A stretch of DNA of 64,000 nucleotides from NCBI RefSeq assembly GCF_963678635.1, contig NC_087071.1, positions 3,032,365 to 3,096,364 of the forward strand, given 5' to 3'. The notes under the pieces were generated by a model. That model was not told the DNA's origin. It searched no databases and saw only the letters and a program-made list of their open reading frames with translations. This DNA is from Symsagittifera roscoffensis. Its lineage: Eukaryota > Xenacoelomorpha > Acoela > Convolutidae. Positions within the stretch are counted from its first letter, which is position 1. Each line of letters opens with the position of its first letter. This document shows positions 1 to 12,689 of this stretch, piece after piece. A program made the position numbers and the translations under genes.

Positions 1-531
1 TAGCCAAATAAAAAAAATACAATTTTGGCGTTTAATTCCATGTGGAAACGTTAAAATTAACTTAAATGGATAAAATCAACAAATTCAGCTTATCTGCGTG
101 GTAACTGCCAGTTATACTCTGCGTTTCCTGATGACAAAGAATCGTTAGTTTGTGTTTCGGATGAAACACGAAGTTTCAAACAAGAATTTTTTGGTATTTT
201 CATTTATGGAAAAAAACGCTCATCATACAATTTTCATACAAAGATAGGGATAAAAAGACTGACAAAAACACTCAAACTTTAATTTCAGAGTTTGAAAAAT
301 GCTTATTTTGCTATTTTCATACATTTTTGCTCTATGAAATTGTATGAAAGAGTATGATAAGAAATTTTTTCAATAATGAAAAACGTATGATAAGCATTGT
401 TTTTTCAACCCGGACGATAATGAAACAAGCATGTTATTTCTAAATTAGTAAGGCTTTTTTCTTTTCATAATGCCAGTTTGTTTTCCTGTGACAAACGTGA
501 AGCTCTCTCGCGTGCTCTCTCTCTCTCTCTA

Positions 532-566
<35 letters not shown>
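1..566. repeat. R1 repeat, first copy (direct repeat of 3743-4332)
   Basis: This segment matches 3743-4332 almost base for base in the same orientation at an offset of 3742 bases, and both copies end in a CT-then-AT microsatellite. The window starts inside the homology, so the true left edge is unknown. No coding potential is visible. A clearly diverged relative lies at about 19860-20097, sharing blocks such as TTTATCTGCGT and CTGCCAGTTA. The two copies could be long direct repeats of one element or the result of a 3.7 kb tandem duplication; ends of the TG...CA type expected of an LTR are not evident. Confidence 0.85.
507..566. repeat. (CT)n-(AT)n compound microsatellite
   Basis: A run of CT dinucleotides interrupted once by ATCT passes directly into an AT dinucleotide run. 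The same compound tract, longer, ends the second R1 copy at 4256-4332, so the tract was present before R1 was duplicated. Confidence 0.95.
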
Positions 567-656
567 GAGAAACAATAAAACAAATTAAATTTACTGAGCA
601 AACTGAATTGATCTCATAAAACTGCTATTCGCCCACATTTTTCATAACTGGAATAA

Positions 657-914
657 ATTGAAACGCTGATTCAAAAGTGCACAGTTTCTAAGAGTTTGAA
701 AAAAGTGATCTTCAGTGCATTCGGTACTGTGCACTACGTTCTGATGGTAGTCGGGTTCCTCTATCGGGACGACCTGGATCCCGAGAAGATCGTGATCTTC
801 CTCGGATTGGCTCAGATGGTGAATTCGGTTGGTGTGATTCTGAGAAGTCCAGTGCTTTTGGCGATGCAGTCTATGCGCGAGGCGTTTTTACGAGGACTGC
901 CACGATTCGGCTAG
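657..914 (+). CDS. Exon-like frame, possible membrane protein fragment
   Basis: An open stretch ends in a TAG at 912-914 and is clearly richer in GC than the surrounding DNA, with codon use that looks protein-like. It has no ATG at its upstream end; TTG at 696 is the first alternative start, and the frame is open back to 657, so a 3' exon is more likely than a complete gene. The peptide has two hydrophobic stretches (about residues 4-23 and 32-52, counted from 696) separated by a charged loop with DDLDPEK, and a basic tail with REAFLRG, a pattern compatible with the last two helices of a multi-pass receptor or transporter. I do not recognise the family. An acceptor-like AG precedes the frame (CTAAG at 688-692). 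It lies between R1 and R2 and is not repeated elsewhere in the window. Confidence 0.4.
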   Translation: METLIQKCTVSKSLKKVIFSAFGTVHYVLMVVGFLYRDDLDPEKIVIFLGLAQMVNSVGVILRSPVLLAMQSMREAFLRGLPRFG

Positions 915-1666
915 TTGAGCACAAAAGTGTTCTGTTTGCTACGATTCGGCTAACTGCACCCCGCATGAAAATTTTTGCTGTTTTCCCACCCAAAATGAAC
1001 GATGCTTTTTCCCCCTATTTTAAACCCTGTGAATTGCAAATCATATGGCTCTATAAAGTTTTAAAAGACAGCCGCACTTTGAGCGTTTTTCGAAAAACAG
1101 CCGAAACAAGACTTCTTTGACAAAATACTGCAACCTGAATCGAGATGTGCTTGTAAAATTGACCAGAACAAATATACAATTAACCATATATTTTCTTGTT
1201 GAATAGTTTGTTTAGGAGAGTAAAATTATACAGACAGGTAAACAATAAACCGCATGTACAACAAATCAAACCCACCAAGGATCATGCAAAAAGCTTCTCA
1301 AACTTAAAAATGAAACAAGGAAATTGAAAAAATTTTCCCGATCAAAATGTAACTGAATTTGAAAGCAGTTGGCTTTTTGTAATTCAATGTGATAATCCTC
1401 AAATAACCTATATTTCGTTCCGAATTCCAAAAAATCCGAAAAACAAACTCTTTAAAACTTTTGTTCTAACCATTTTTGATTTTCAGATCTTGATAAAAAT
1501 TTACAAATTTAAGATACCGGAATAGAAAACTTGAGATCTGAAATAACCTTGAAAAATAAAACTTCAGATCTGAAATCAGATCTGAGAAACCCTTTGTTAA
1601 ATTATAATTTATGCATTTCGAGCAAAAGTTGAGGTTTTTTGATGTTTCTGCTCTACACAATTAAGT
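915..1666. other. Non-coding stretch with clustered TCAGATCTGA palindromes
   Basis: No gene is supported here. AGATCT occurs at 1485, 1534, 1566 and 1578, and the last two sit inside perfect TCAGATCTGA palindromes twelve bases apart. Otherwise the stretch is AT-rich and unremarkable. Confidence 0.6.
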
Positions 1667-3712
1667 TTAGATTAACTAGCGGTAATAAAAACTGCCGAAT
1701 AATTTCACTGACAGTTTTTTTCTAAATAAATTTCTTGTTCAACTGTGTTAAAAAGTTTTCATAAACTGTTAGAAGACCCATCAAATATTTGATATTCATG
1801 AACTACTCAAAGTTTCTTAGCGTTTCTGACAGTTTTCAAGTTTTTGATCCCCAAAATTGTGCTAAAGACTCCATAAGTTATCTTTAATTGGTTAAAAATA
1901 ATTTCTCACGACTTATTTTAAGCTTAAATAAGCTATGGAAATTACTAACTAGCTTATTAATTAGCTCGAAATTAGACCAAACATCAGAAGTATCGCACCG
2001 AGTTTTGTCGACACTGTGAAAACTTTTTTAATGTCCTTACAATCATGACTGAAAATGCTTTTCTATTTTAGATCATTCAACCATGTCCGCTGATTATTTC
2101 TGGTAGCTGATTTTGCGTGGAACCAAGAAAGTGAAAAAAAAAACACACCCGAATGCAAACTTCCTCCCCATTTTCAAAAACTGATTAAATTGAACTTCGA
2201 GCAAAAAGTTGTTTTGAAAGATTTTACTTGAAGCAGAAATTAATAATCTGCTTTCTTGGCAATCTTTATGAAGATTGTCAATTTTCATAAAAAATGTTCT
2301 ACTTTACGTCAATTTTTACAAAAAATTGAAAACTCCTTTTTTAGACAGAACTCGGAGAATGGGAATTTTTGATGGATCTTTTCCAAAAGCCTATGGTCCA
2401 AATCTTCAATGTTTTTGGGGATTTTTTTAAAGAAAAATTGCTCAAAAAAGGTTTAAATCTTGCGCGGTTTTTGAGAGGTTTTTTTGATAATCCGCCCAAA
2501 AAACTGCTCAAATCGCTCTTTTGAAGCAAGATTTTGAGCGCAATCGTCTACAAAAACCGCTCAAACCGCTCAAATCTTGCATCAAATTGGATAAAAAATC
2601 TCGACAATCTCGACTCGGGTTTTATTTTCAGCAGAATCAAATGTATAAGCTCTGGAATTCACAAAAAATCCTATTTGACTGGAATGGATGTAAGTAAAGA
2701 CATCGCGTTGTTTTTTGTTTTCGTTGGCTCTATTTTTATTTCATTGGAAAGTTAGCTTCAACTATAAAGTTTTTTGCTTTAGATTCTTTTTTGCTTAGCT
2801 ACATTTTTAAAACTCCTACAACTTACAACTCCTCTAACGACTGCAATTCAATTTTTTAATGGTTCAACTCTCAACTTTTCAATGAAACCATCATCTTCTG
2901 ACAAAACATTGATAAGCAAAGAATTTGCATGACGAACACTGCCTAGATCAATTTCTTTAAAAAAAGTTTAATTTTTTGGGCCAATAAGTACAAGAAATCC
3001 ACCTTTTCTCAGCATGTTGATCAAAAATTCTATTCGCCCAGGTTGACGTCCAAAGAAGCCTATCATACATAGAATTTCAAATTAGAGGTCTATGGAAAAA
3101 AAGGTACTCATACAAAACTCATACAAAATTTAAAAGTGAAAGTGTGTTAAAAATTTTCACTAAAAATTTTTGGTCTATTTGTTTTTATGAAGCTTTCTGG
3201 TCATAAAAAATGATTAAAAATTTTCGATAAAAAATTTTATTATAGAATTTTGTGTGAAAATAATAAGATAATAATTTGTCATAGAAAAAAAAACAAAATT
3301 TTCAAAAACTATCAAAAAACGTGTGTGATTAACTTTAAATATATTTAACTAAACATATCTTAGATGAAGTCCATTTTGACTATCGAAAACAGAATTTTAA
3401 TTTTGGTCGGAAAAATTGCTTATCAAATAGTTTTCATAACGAAAATTGTATGTTATGCGTTTTTTCATAAACAAAAACAAAAGTTTTTTAATTTCGATTT
3501 TTTGGTTGCAAACTTGCTTTTGTGCTCAAATATAAAAATTACAAAAACAAACTTTTTGCATGCAAATCTTGACTTTTTGTGCTTCCTCCCAACAAAGTTT
3601 TTAAAAATCATAGAAAAGTGCTTTTTTTTGAAAACACGATTATTATTTTTTGTTTCATTTGCTAAGATTTAAAGAAAAAATTGTAAGAAAAACAGGCCTT
3701 TTTTTTCTCAAC
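1667..3712. repeat. R2 repeat, copy a
   Basis: This 2 kb segment is homologous, in the same orientation, to 33507-35562 and in its right-hand part to 50523-52040. The left edge is shared at AGATTAACTAGCGG and the right edge at TCAACCACCA. In the tandem units R2 sits just upstream of a gag-like frame; here it is followed by R1. No convincing protein is encoded. Its middle carries several CCGCTCAAA boxes (about 2450-2580). Confidence 0.85.
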
Positions 3713-3742
3713 CACCACAAACTTTTCAAACTTAAAATTATC

Positions 3743-4257
3743 TAGCCAAATAAAAAAAATACAATTTTGGCGTTTAATTCCATGTGGAAACGTTAAAATT
3801 AACTTAAATGGATAAAATCAACAAATTCAGCTTATCTGCGTGGTAACTGCCAGTTATACTCTGCGTTTCCTGATGACAAAGAATCGTTAGTTTGTGCTTC
3901 GGATGAAACACGAAGTTTCAAACAAGAATTTTTTGGTATTTTCATTTATGGAAAAAAACGCTCATCATACAATTTTCATACAAAGATAGGGATAAAAAGA
4001 CTGACAAAAACACTCAAACTTTAATTTCAGAGTTTGAAAAATGCTTATTTTGCTATTTTCATACATTTTTGCTCTATGAAATTGTATGAAAGAGTATGAT
4101 AAGAATTTTTTTCATATATGAAAAACGTATGATAAGCATTGTTTTTTCAACCCGGACGATAATGAAACAAGCATGTTATTTCTAAATTGGTAAGGCTTTT
4201 TTTCTTTTCATAATGCCAGTTTGTTTTGCTGTGACAAACGTGAAGCTCTCTCGCGTG

Positions 4258-4331
<74 letters not shown>

Positions 4332-4332
4332 C
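3743..4332. repeat. R1 repeat, second copy, ending in microsatellite
   Basis: Second copy of the segment at 1-566, with only scattered single-base differences and a longer CT/AT tract at its right end (4256-4332). It directly follows the R2 copy, separated by about 30 bases. The same order, R2-like then R1-like, is recognisable in the diverged relic at 19560-20097, so R2-R1 is probably an old composite. Confidence 0.88.
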
Positions 4333-4639
4333 AGTCCTTCAATTGCAAATTGTTTATAAATTAGTGAAAATTGTCTGCCTAGGACCAGCAATTTGCTCAA
4401 GGCCCTTAAAGATGTGATCAAGGATAAAAATGTAAGCAATCAACTGAAATCAAATTATTCGGTTAACATCAAAAAGACGGCGATTTAATTTATTTTCAAA
4501 CAATGTTTGTTACATCAAATCCCTTATCGTTCAAATCCTTATTACTTCCAAACTGTCACAGTATGTTTGAATGAGGGGTCGAAAAACAATGCACAATATA
4601 CATTTTGATTTATAATTTGTGTATTTTTTAGCTTTCACA

Positions 4640-7600
4640 AATAGTGTTTTACGAACTTCCAATTACATGTTTTCAGCCCATTCCAGAACAATTAGTCCAT
4701 TGCTTGGTGTTAAATCCATGCGTTAGAAATATAGATCTGTTCATCAGTTGAAACAGGTTTTGTTCACAAGCTAAAAATAAATAGAAAATTAGAGAAGCTT
4801 TATTTACAACCGAAAGAGTTTTTAACCAAGAGAAACACAAATCCTTTTGTTTTCAAAACAGCATATTGGCATCGAGCAGCACAAGCTGCTTCCGCAAAAC
4901 TATCGCCTTGTTAAAAACCGTTTGTGTGAATCAAGAGAAGAAAAAGAAGCTGCCTTTTACAATTATATTTTTCACCCTAATCTATAACATTTAATTTTTT
5001 GTCTGTGGTTGATTTTTTTGTTTTAAACTGAGTGTGAAATATATTTTCAATTCAACACAGTTTGAAAAAAGATAAACTAACTGCACTTTTTTTGTATCAA
5101 AACAGTTAAAATCCTCCAATTTAGCTTCTGAATCAGCTAATTCAATCTGTTCTAAAGCATAAGTCTTGATTTCCCATATAAAGAATCACCATATCTACCA
5201 TATAAATAAAAAAGCAGTTGAATGTGTCAAGTTTTTTTGTTTGTTTAGAACTAGATATAGATTAAACTTAAAACAATGACAATTCAAAAAATAAGTTATT
5301 TTTTCCTAATTTGGTTATAGTTTTCGTAATTTTCCAAATCAATAATCGATGCTGTCATAAACAAAAATCCGCTGAATCAATAATCGATGCTGTTATGAAG
5401 AAAAAGCTTACACCTCAAAAACCAATTCAAAAACAATTAACGCAATTTCTGTTACTGAATCCGTTTGTTCAAAATATCATCGAATGAAGTTCATCGATGG
5501 ATACTAGCACTTTCAAAAACTGTCTAATTACACAAGAGAAACGATGATTTTCAACATACGCCCTTTATTATATACTTCTGCTACCAAAAACATTGACCAA
5601 AAATTAACGTTTCACAAGTTGCGGAGAAAATGTTTTTGGATACAATTTGTTTCCTGTCAAGGTAAAAAGAGTTTTTGACAATTTAGTTCATACAATTTAA
5701 GTATTTTAGTATATAAGTTGAGTAAAATCAGCAAACGATGATTTTCAACATACGCCTTTTATTATATAATTCTGCTACCAAAAACATTGACCAAAAATTA
5801 ACGTTTCACAAGTTGCGGAGAAAATGTTTTTGGATACAATTTGTTTCCTGTCAAGGTAAAACTTTTTTGACATTTTAGGTTCATAAAATTTAAGTATTTA
5901 GTATATAAGTTGAGTCAAATCAGCTGTTTTTTTCACGTAAAATTAAGATTCTCCCAAGCAACATCTTGAAGTTTTTTTAATATAAAATCTCATTACGTTT
6001 TTTTTCCACGTACAAAAATCGAGTTCTTAAAAGTAGTTTTTATGACCCACTGAAACGCACTTCAGTACATCTTGCTTCTCGCTTCTTTTGAAATTAGTTG
6101 CATTCAATTACAGAAAAGCCTATGCGCAGTCCTTTGTTTGTCTCCGATAGGACTTATTGCAACTAATCTATAAAGTGAGTACAAAAACTCTAACAAAAAT
6201 GTTGCAAAAAAACTAAAACTAAATCTCAAAATACGATGCGAACGTATATGAAGATTGGATATGAAACTGGACCTGAAAATTTAGAAAAAATGGAGTTAGA
6301 GTTTCAATAAACCAGCGAAGTTGTTTTTCATCAAAAAATTCAAATTTTGCCATATCAGCATGATGCAGCGCAGTAGGTCCTACAAAACTCATTTCGTTTT
6401 AATCTAAAGCATGAAAACAAATTTCCTATTTCTCGCAGGCAACAACATGAAACTTGTTTTGTATAAATTCTAATTTCGTTTTAATACTGAGTATAAAAAT
6501 TGAGTTCTACAAAATATATTTTTTCAAAACACTGAAACGCAGTTCACTTCTTCCTACTTTTCGTTTTTTTTTAGAAATGTTCATAGGTTGCAGTCAACTA
6601 CAAAAAATCTATGCTGAGTCCTTTGTTTGTCAAAAACAGGTCTGAAATAGGGTATTTTACAGTTAATTTGCAACTGTTAAAAATTTTTAAGGAGTTTGAG
6701 AAAAACTGAGGAAAACTATCATTTCGAATAAAAAAACTGTTTTGAGCAGCTTTTAATTTTTTGGTGTAATTGGCATAACATAATTGTGATTTATTTAAAA
6801 CTCTAAAAACAACTGATTTTTTGCATACAACTTTCAATGATTATACGCTTTTTATAATCTCAATACATTTTTAATTTTTTAACATCCGCTTTTTCAAGCA
6901 AGAAACTTGCTGAAATTAAGAGTTTGCTTGCAGTGGCTCTAAGTTACTGCTTTTGCAATTGGAGTAATCACAAACAAACCAATTCATACTTTGAAAGAAT
7001 AAAAACCCTTAGTCTCAGCTTAGCCCAAAATGTTTTCAATAAATGTCTATTTCCAGGCATACATATTTTAGAAGAGAAAAATTGTTTCTACTTTTTTGGA
7101 ATTGATTGATTCTAGCAAAAGGAATGAAGCTTACCGTTTTCATTTTCACTTAACTTTTGAATTTGCTTTAACTCAAATAAAATATTGGTCATCAACCTCA
7201 TTTTGTCTCAAGACATTGTCATTTACAAGGAAAGTTTTTCTCATCACATTTCAAATCAATGAACTCAATGTCTGAGTAAAAGGAGCTCTCGTTCACATTT
7301 TAATTTTTTCTCAGCCCAATCAAAAATATTTGTTTTAATGTTTGCCGAAAAACTGGTTTTTTACAACTGCAACTTGTATGGATTGCGTGAAATTTTTTTG
7401 GGAATGATCAGGAAGCTGCCATTTTTATTTTTAAAATTTTCATCCTGCCACAAAACAAATAACTCATTGTACCGTTGAACCCTTGAGTTAAAAAACAAGA
7501 TGTTATCAACGAATTTAACTGGTTTTACCTTGTGTTACAATACAGATGATTTCAGAAGCTTCCCGTTAGAAGCAAAAATGTTAACTCAACGTCAATCGTT

Positions 7601-10600
7601 GAATCGTTTTGCTCAAAAACCAGAATGTGCTCATCGAGTGAAAGAAAGTGGCAATTACACAGGCTGCTGCATCAATAAAAAAAGCTGTTACTCCTATTCA
7701 ACTGTCACCCTAATCCGAGACAAAAAGTTTGTGTGAATTGCTAGAACATTATTTTGAGCAGGCAGGATCTTCAGAAAAAAAAGTAGCTGCCAATTACCAT
7801 CAAAAATTTTTCTCATCCTTCTCTAAATCAATTAATTTATCGTATGTTTTTGTTAAAGGAAAACAATGTGTGTCTTGATGGAAAGAAGTTTTTTGAGGCT
7901 GCGAACGACTTTTCATGGATAGCATCTGTTAACTGCCACTTGGGCGCAGCTTTTTGATAAATATGTTGTCGAACTAGAGTTTGAGTTTCAACAAACCAGT
8001 GCAGTTGTTTTAGAAAAACTCAAATTTTGTCAAGTCAACATGATGCAGCTTAGTAAGTCGTACAATACTCATCATAGGTCGTACTTTTTTTTCAAGCACG
8101 ATAATTTTTCCCCCAATTTTATTGTTTTAGTCCACAGAAAGCAATTGACTGCGTGTTGTTTTCCTGTTCTCGGTTTATTTAAAACTAGCTTAATTTTTTC
8201 AAATTTATAAGAACTATCTCCTTAGTATCTTTAAACCAATTCAAACTGCAAGAGAAAAGTAACGAAAGAACACAAAAAAAAACTTCAACCAATTTCATTT
8301 TCCGTTTTTTTTCCTCTCTTGTTGTTTTGACAATTTCTAATTCGGGAAATATCGGTTCCATAAGATTGAAGTGGAGCCCGGAGAAATTTATCATTAATAA
8401 TAGCTCCTTCCACTCAATTAATTGGAATAAATTACCGCGTACTTTCTAAAGGAAATAGCATTTACAAAAATTTTCGTGACACACTTTTTCGATTCCAAAA
8501 CATTTAAATCATCGTCTGTACTTGAATCAATTTGCTTAAAAAACCGTAAGTTCTTCGGCTGATACAAAATTTTTCAAAGCCATGGGATTTGAAGAACTGA
8601 TAAGCGATCATTTCTCATTAAAACATTTTCTCATCCTGTTCCAAAACAATTGTTACAACTGATCTTAACACAACCTTCGAATTTCTTCTTTTTTGATAGC
8701 AATTGTTTCCTTTACTTGAACACGCATTCGGACTGACTCAAATTGTGTCACAAAATCAGACTATCTTTGTTTATAAGTGGCAGCAAATCATGAAAAAAAG
8801 GTTCTCCCAAGCAGCATCATGAAAATTGGTTGCTCAATCCATTCATTTTTAAGTACAATAAATGGATTTCATTAAACACTGCTTTCTGATTTTATTTTAG
8901 CACCGCTTATAGAATTTAGTCAATTAAAAAAGTCTGCCCCAGACTCTTGCTGACTCAAAAAGGATTCTTAACAAAAATTATTACTAAGAGCTAAAACAAC
9001 TTGAAAAAACTTGCAAAAAGAATATTCTAAGTGAAACCCAAAAAAAGATCAGTGATTACGGGAAATGAAACGTTAACGTTCAAATGAACCACATCAAAAT
9101 AAGTGCAAAAATAATTGGTAGTCAAACGGTTTGAAGCATTGAAAAGTTGGATATAAAATTGGACCTGAAAATTGACAAATTAGAGAAAAAAAATCATCTC
9201 CAGTAATCAGTGCGTTTTGTGCAGCTCTGTAAAAATTTTCGTGCATTTGGCGTGTTTGTAATTTTCACTGAACTCTACCTTGATTTCTTTTAATACAGCT
9301 TTTTGTAACCAATGCTCTTTGAACATACGCTTTTCCAGGAAGAAACTTGTTGAGCGAGAAAAATTGCTTGCCTTGGCTCCGAGCTACTGCTATTGCTATT
9401 AGCATTATCGCAGAAATTTTGTTTCAATGTAAAAGGTAAGAAAAAATAAAGGGGTTCTACTTAAGATAAAACGAGCTTTAGCTTTTTTATTTGACCAATA
9501 ATAACTGATTAAACTCACTAAGTATATCATTCATGCAACTCACACTGTCTTAAGAATCTGCTAATTACATAAATTTTTTCTCAGCGTATTCCGAAACAAC
9601 TAAATCATTCTCTGTCGTTGAATCCTTATCTTTGAAAAACAGTTTGTGTGAATTGCGTCTAGTTTGCTTTGAACTGGCAGGATCAGTCAAACAATAGGAA
9701 GGTGCCAGTTACAAAAAAAACTATTTGTCCCCCAGTACTTCAAAAGACCTGACAATGATCCTTTCAAAAATTCAATTTTGATTCTTTTAAAAATTCAATT
9801 TGTGTCCATTCCATGAATAGGATTTTTTCAGAGGCTGCGGTCCTATTTTTATTTAGAAGCAATTGTTTCCTGCCACTAAGACGCAACTTCTTTTGACAAA
9901 ATGTTCATGATTTTTTATCAGAAAAATTGAATTTACCAGATTTAGCACCATGCAGCTCCGTAGGTCGTATAAAAACTGATTTCAGTTTCATTTCAAGCAT
10001 GATAACGAATTTTCCAGTTTTAAAGTTTTGATCTAATGGGTCTTGTTTTTACGTTTGCTTAGAATAAGCTTTAATTGATTAATCAGCATCTATTAGAATT
10101 AACATAAACTAAACTCAAACCAATCAGATCAAACTTCAAAAAAAGTAAGCCAAAAGAACCCAAAACCATCTACAATGAAGTACCAATTCCAAATTTTTTC
10201 GAAGGCAATTTTTTTTAGAAATGATTGGTTGTTTTGGATTAGAATAGAGTTTATTGTAATCACTGAATTATGACTAGCTGCTTTCACTCACAAATTATTA
10301 ATCACTTACCGCATATCATTTGAAAATTGCCATGATTTTTTAAGAAGCTGCCATTTACAAATGTTTGGGGTCAAAAAACTTCAAGACTTATAACTCATCG
10401 TCTGTACTTCAATCCGTTTATTCAAAAAAATCATAAGGTTATCGATTGATACTAGTTTTTTTTACAATTTTCTTGATTATTAGAATTGATAAGCCATCAT
10501 TTGCAAATTTCAAAAAAAAATGTCAGCCTAGTTCAAAATAAATAAAATAATGAATGTTTGAGTTTTTCTCTTTATAAAACAGTATGAGTGCATTGAGTGA

Positions 10601-12680
10601 AACTGAACATGTCACTATTTTCGAAAGCTTGTTTTTGGATTTGTTTTCTGCCATGTAGACGCAGTTTTTCGAAAAAGTAGTTCATCTTTTTCGTATGTTT
10701 CAGGTATGTTTCAGAACGTTTGTTTTTAACAAGTCAATTGCTTTCTTTTTTATGATAAAAAAAGATTCTCCTGCGCAGAATCAAGAAACTGATATGCAGT
10801 TCAGTGCTTCTTGCTTTTCTGTGTTTTAGAAACAATAATGGATGTCAGTCAATTAGAAAACAACATGTTCCTGAAGTTTTTGTCTCAATAGGGTATTTTG
10901 AAAGCTATTTATAATATGAGCTCAAACTGAACAAAAAAGCTCAAAAAAACTTACAAGACGAAAAGTTTATTAAGTTTCATCTTTTGAAAAGAGGTCAATT
11001 ATCTTTTCCAAAACACGCACCGTTTTGCCAGCCTTGTGTCATTTTGTGCATTTGGCCAAAATGTAATTTTTTAGCGACCTCAAAACAAAAATTGACACCT
11101 TAAAAACTAATTTTATCGTAATGACTGCTTTTTGAACATACGCATTTTCAAGCGACAAGTTTGCTGAGTAGGAAACTTTGCTTAGAATAACTCCGAGTAG
11201 TTGCAATTGCCATTGGCAATGTCACAAAAAAATATTTCAAACGGTATAGGAAGAAAAGATACGTTTAGCCCAAAGTTATTTAAACAATGTTGGTTTTTAA
11301 GCATAGTTTTTTGTAAAAGCATTACTTAATACTATTTTTGTTTCTCTTTTCGGAAGGGATGCAGCTAGCGGACGGACTACAGATAAGCGTAACCACTTTG
11401 CTTTTTATCTGCTTAAACTCGATAAGTAAAACTGTCACAAGAATCTGCAAATTATAAGTAAAATTTTCCTCAGTTTATTCCAGTTCAAAAAATTCAATGT
11501 CTAACGTTGAACTTTTTTGCTTTAAAAACAGCATGTGTATATCGAGTGAAATGGGCGTTATCATAGGTTGTATCAGTAGAGAAAAAAGTTGGTTGTGACT
11601 CACTATCAATTTTTCTCACACTAATTCAAAACAATTGAGTCAATGTATGTCTCTAAAATACCTTGCTAACAGAACAACTGGTGTGAATCGCTTCAAATTT
11701 GCTCAAGGATCGGTAGAAAGAAGAGGCTGTCATATACCATTATTTTTTTTCTCAACCGATTCTAAAAAAACTCAATGTCTGCCGTTGAAACCTGATTAAA
11801 AAGGAACATTGTGTGTAAATTGAATGAAACTGATTTTGCCACACGTTGCAAATTTTAGTTTATTGGCAGTTAGAAACGCTTTTTTGACGGATTGCTCATG
11901 ATTTTTAACAAAGAAGAGCGTGAGTTTTGAAAAACTACCTGCAATTGTTTTTCATCAGTTGTTTTTCATCAGTTGTTTTTCACTAAAAACAATCAAATTT
12001 CTCAAGCTCAGCATCATTCAGCAGTAAATCGTGAAAAAGGTCAATTCAATTTCTTTTCAAGTACGATTACTGATTACCCAATTTTAAAAGTTTAATCCAC
12101 AGAAAAGCAATTGACTACGTCTTGATTATCTATTCATTTAGAGCCAATCACTTGAACATTGAAACATTTTAAACATTTTTAAACATTTATTAGACCTGAA
12201 ACCAACCCTTCAAACTTTATAGGAAGAGTAACCCAAGCACTCAAAAATGTTCCAATTTGCTTCTTTTTCCTTGGTTCATTTTTCCAATGTTCTTCAACCC
12301 AGTCCGAAGAGGTTAACTGAAACTATCTATACACTTGAGTGTTTGTTGAAGACATCATAGGTGCATCGAATAAAACCTGCTTTGACATAGGCTGCGAAAC
12401 GCATCCTTTTGAATAGCTCTCATTTCCTGTCCTTGTAGACGCAGTTTTTTGCTAACTAATATTTGTAATTTTTATTGAAACTAGACTTTGAATTTCAACA
12501 AATCAGTTGCTTTTTATCTTTAAAAGAATATAGTTTTTCAAGCAACATCACGCAGCTGGGTAACTCTTGTAAAAGCTCAATTTTTTCTTACAATTGTTGA
12601 TTTCTAAATTTTATTATTTTCATTCTCTGAAAAGCATTTCACTGCATCTTGGTTTTCGATTCTCCGTTAAAAAACTTAGG
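4640..12680. repeat. Ancient degenerate tandem array, modules recurring about every 2 kb
   Basis: No gene is supported in this 8 kb, but the same degenerate modules recur in the same strand. Examples: an AGCTGCCATTTAC-like block followed by TTTTCTCATCC and AATGTCTG (near 4950, 7411, 7780, 9555, 10350, 11450, 11730); a CTGCCA...GACGCAG block (7935, 9875, 10645, 12425); a CATGATGCAGCTCAGTAGGTCG-like block (6360, 8040, 9945, 12550); a CACTGAAACGCAGTTCA-like block (6050, 6530, 10790); and a GAACATACGCTTTTC-like block (6885, 9320, 11135). Several modules keep their relative order. The copies look very diverged, so the array is old. Nothing identifies an encoded product. Confidence 0.6.
5541..5925. 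repeat. 194 bp direct tandem duplication
   Basis: The segment starting ACGATGATTTTCAACATACG at 5541 is repeated at 5735 with few differences. Much less diverged than the surrounding module array, so it arose later. Confidence 0.9.
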
Positions 12681-12689
12681 ATGGAATTT

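Noticed and set aside
507-566. AT run as a promoter TATA box
   Set aside because: It is a dinucleotide microsatellite with no associated gene start.
3364-3672. 102-codon frame within R2
   Set aside because: AT-rich Phe/Lys/Leu composition, not preserved in the other R2 copies.
1-4332. R1 copies as the two LTRs of one element
   Set aside because: No TG...CA ends, primer-binding site or retroelement genes between them; kept only as a direct repeat.
5541-5925. CRISPR-like direct repeats
   Set aside because: Only two long adjacent copies without spacers, in eukaryotic DNA.
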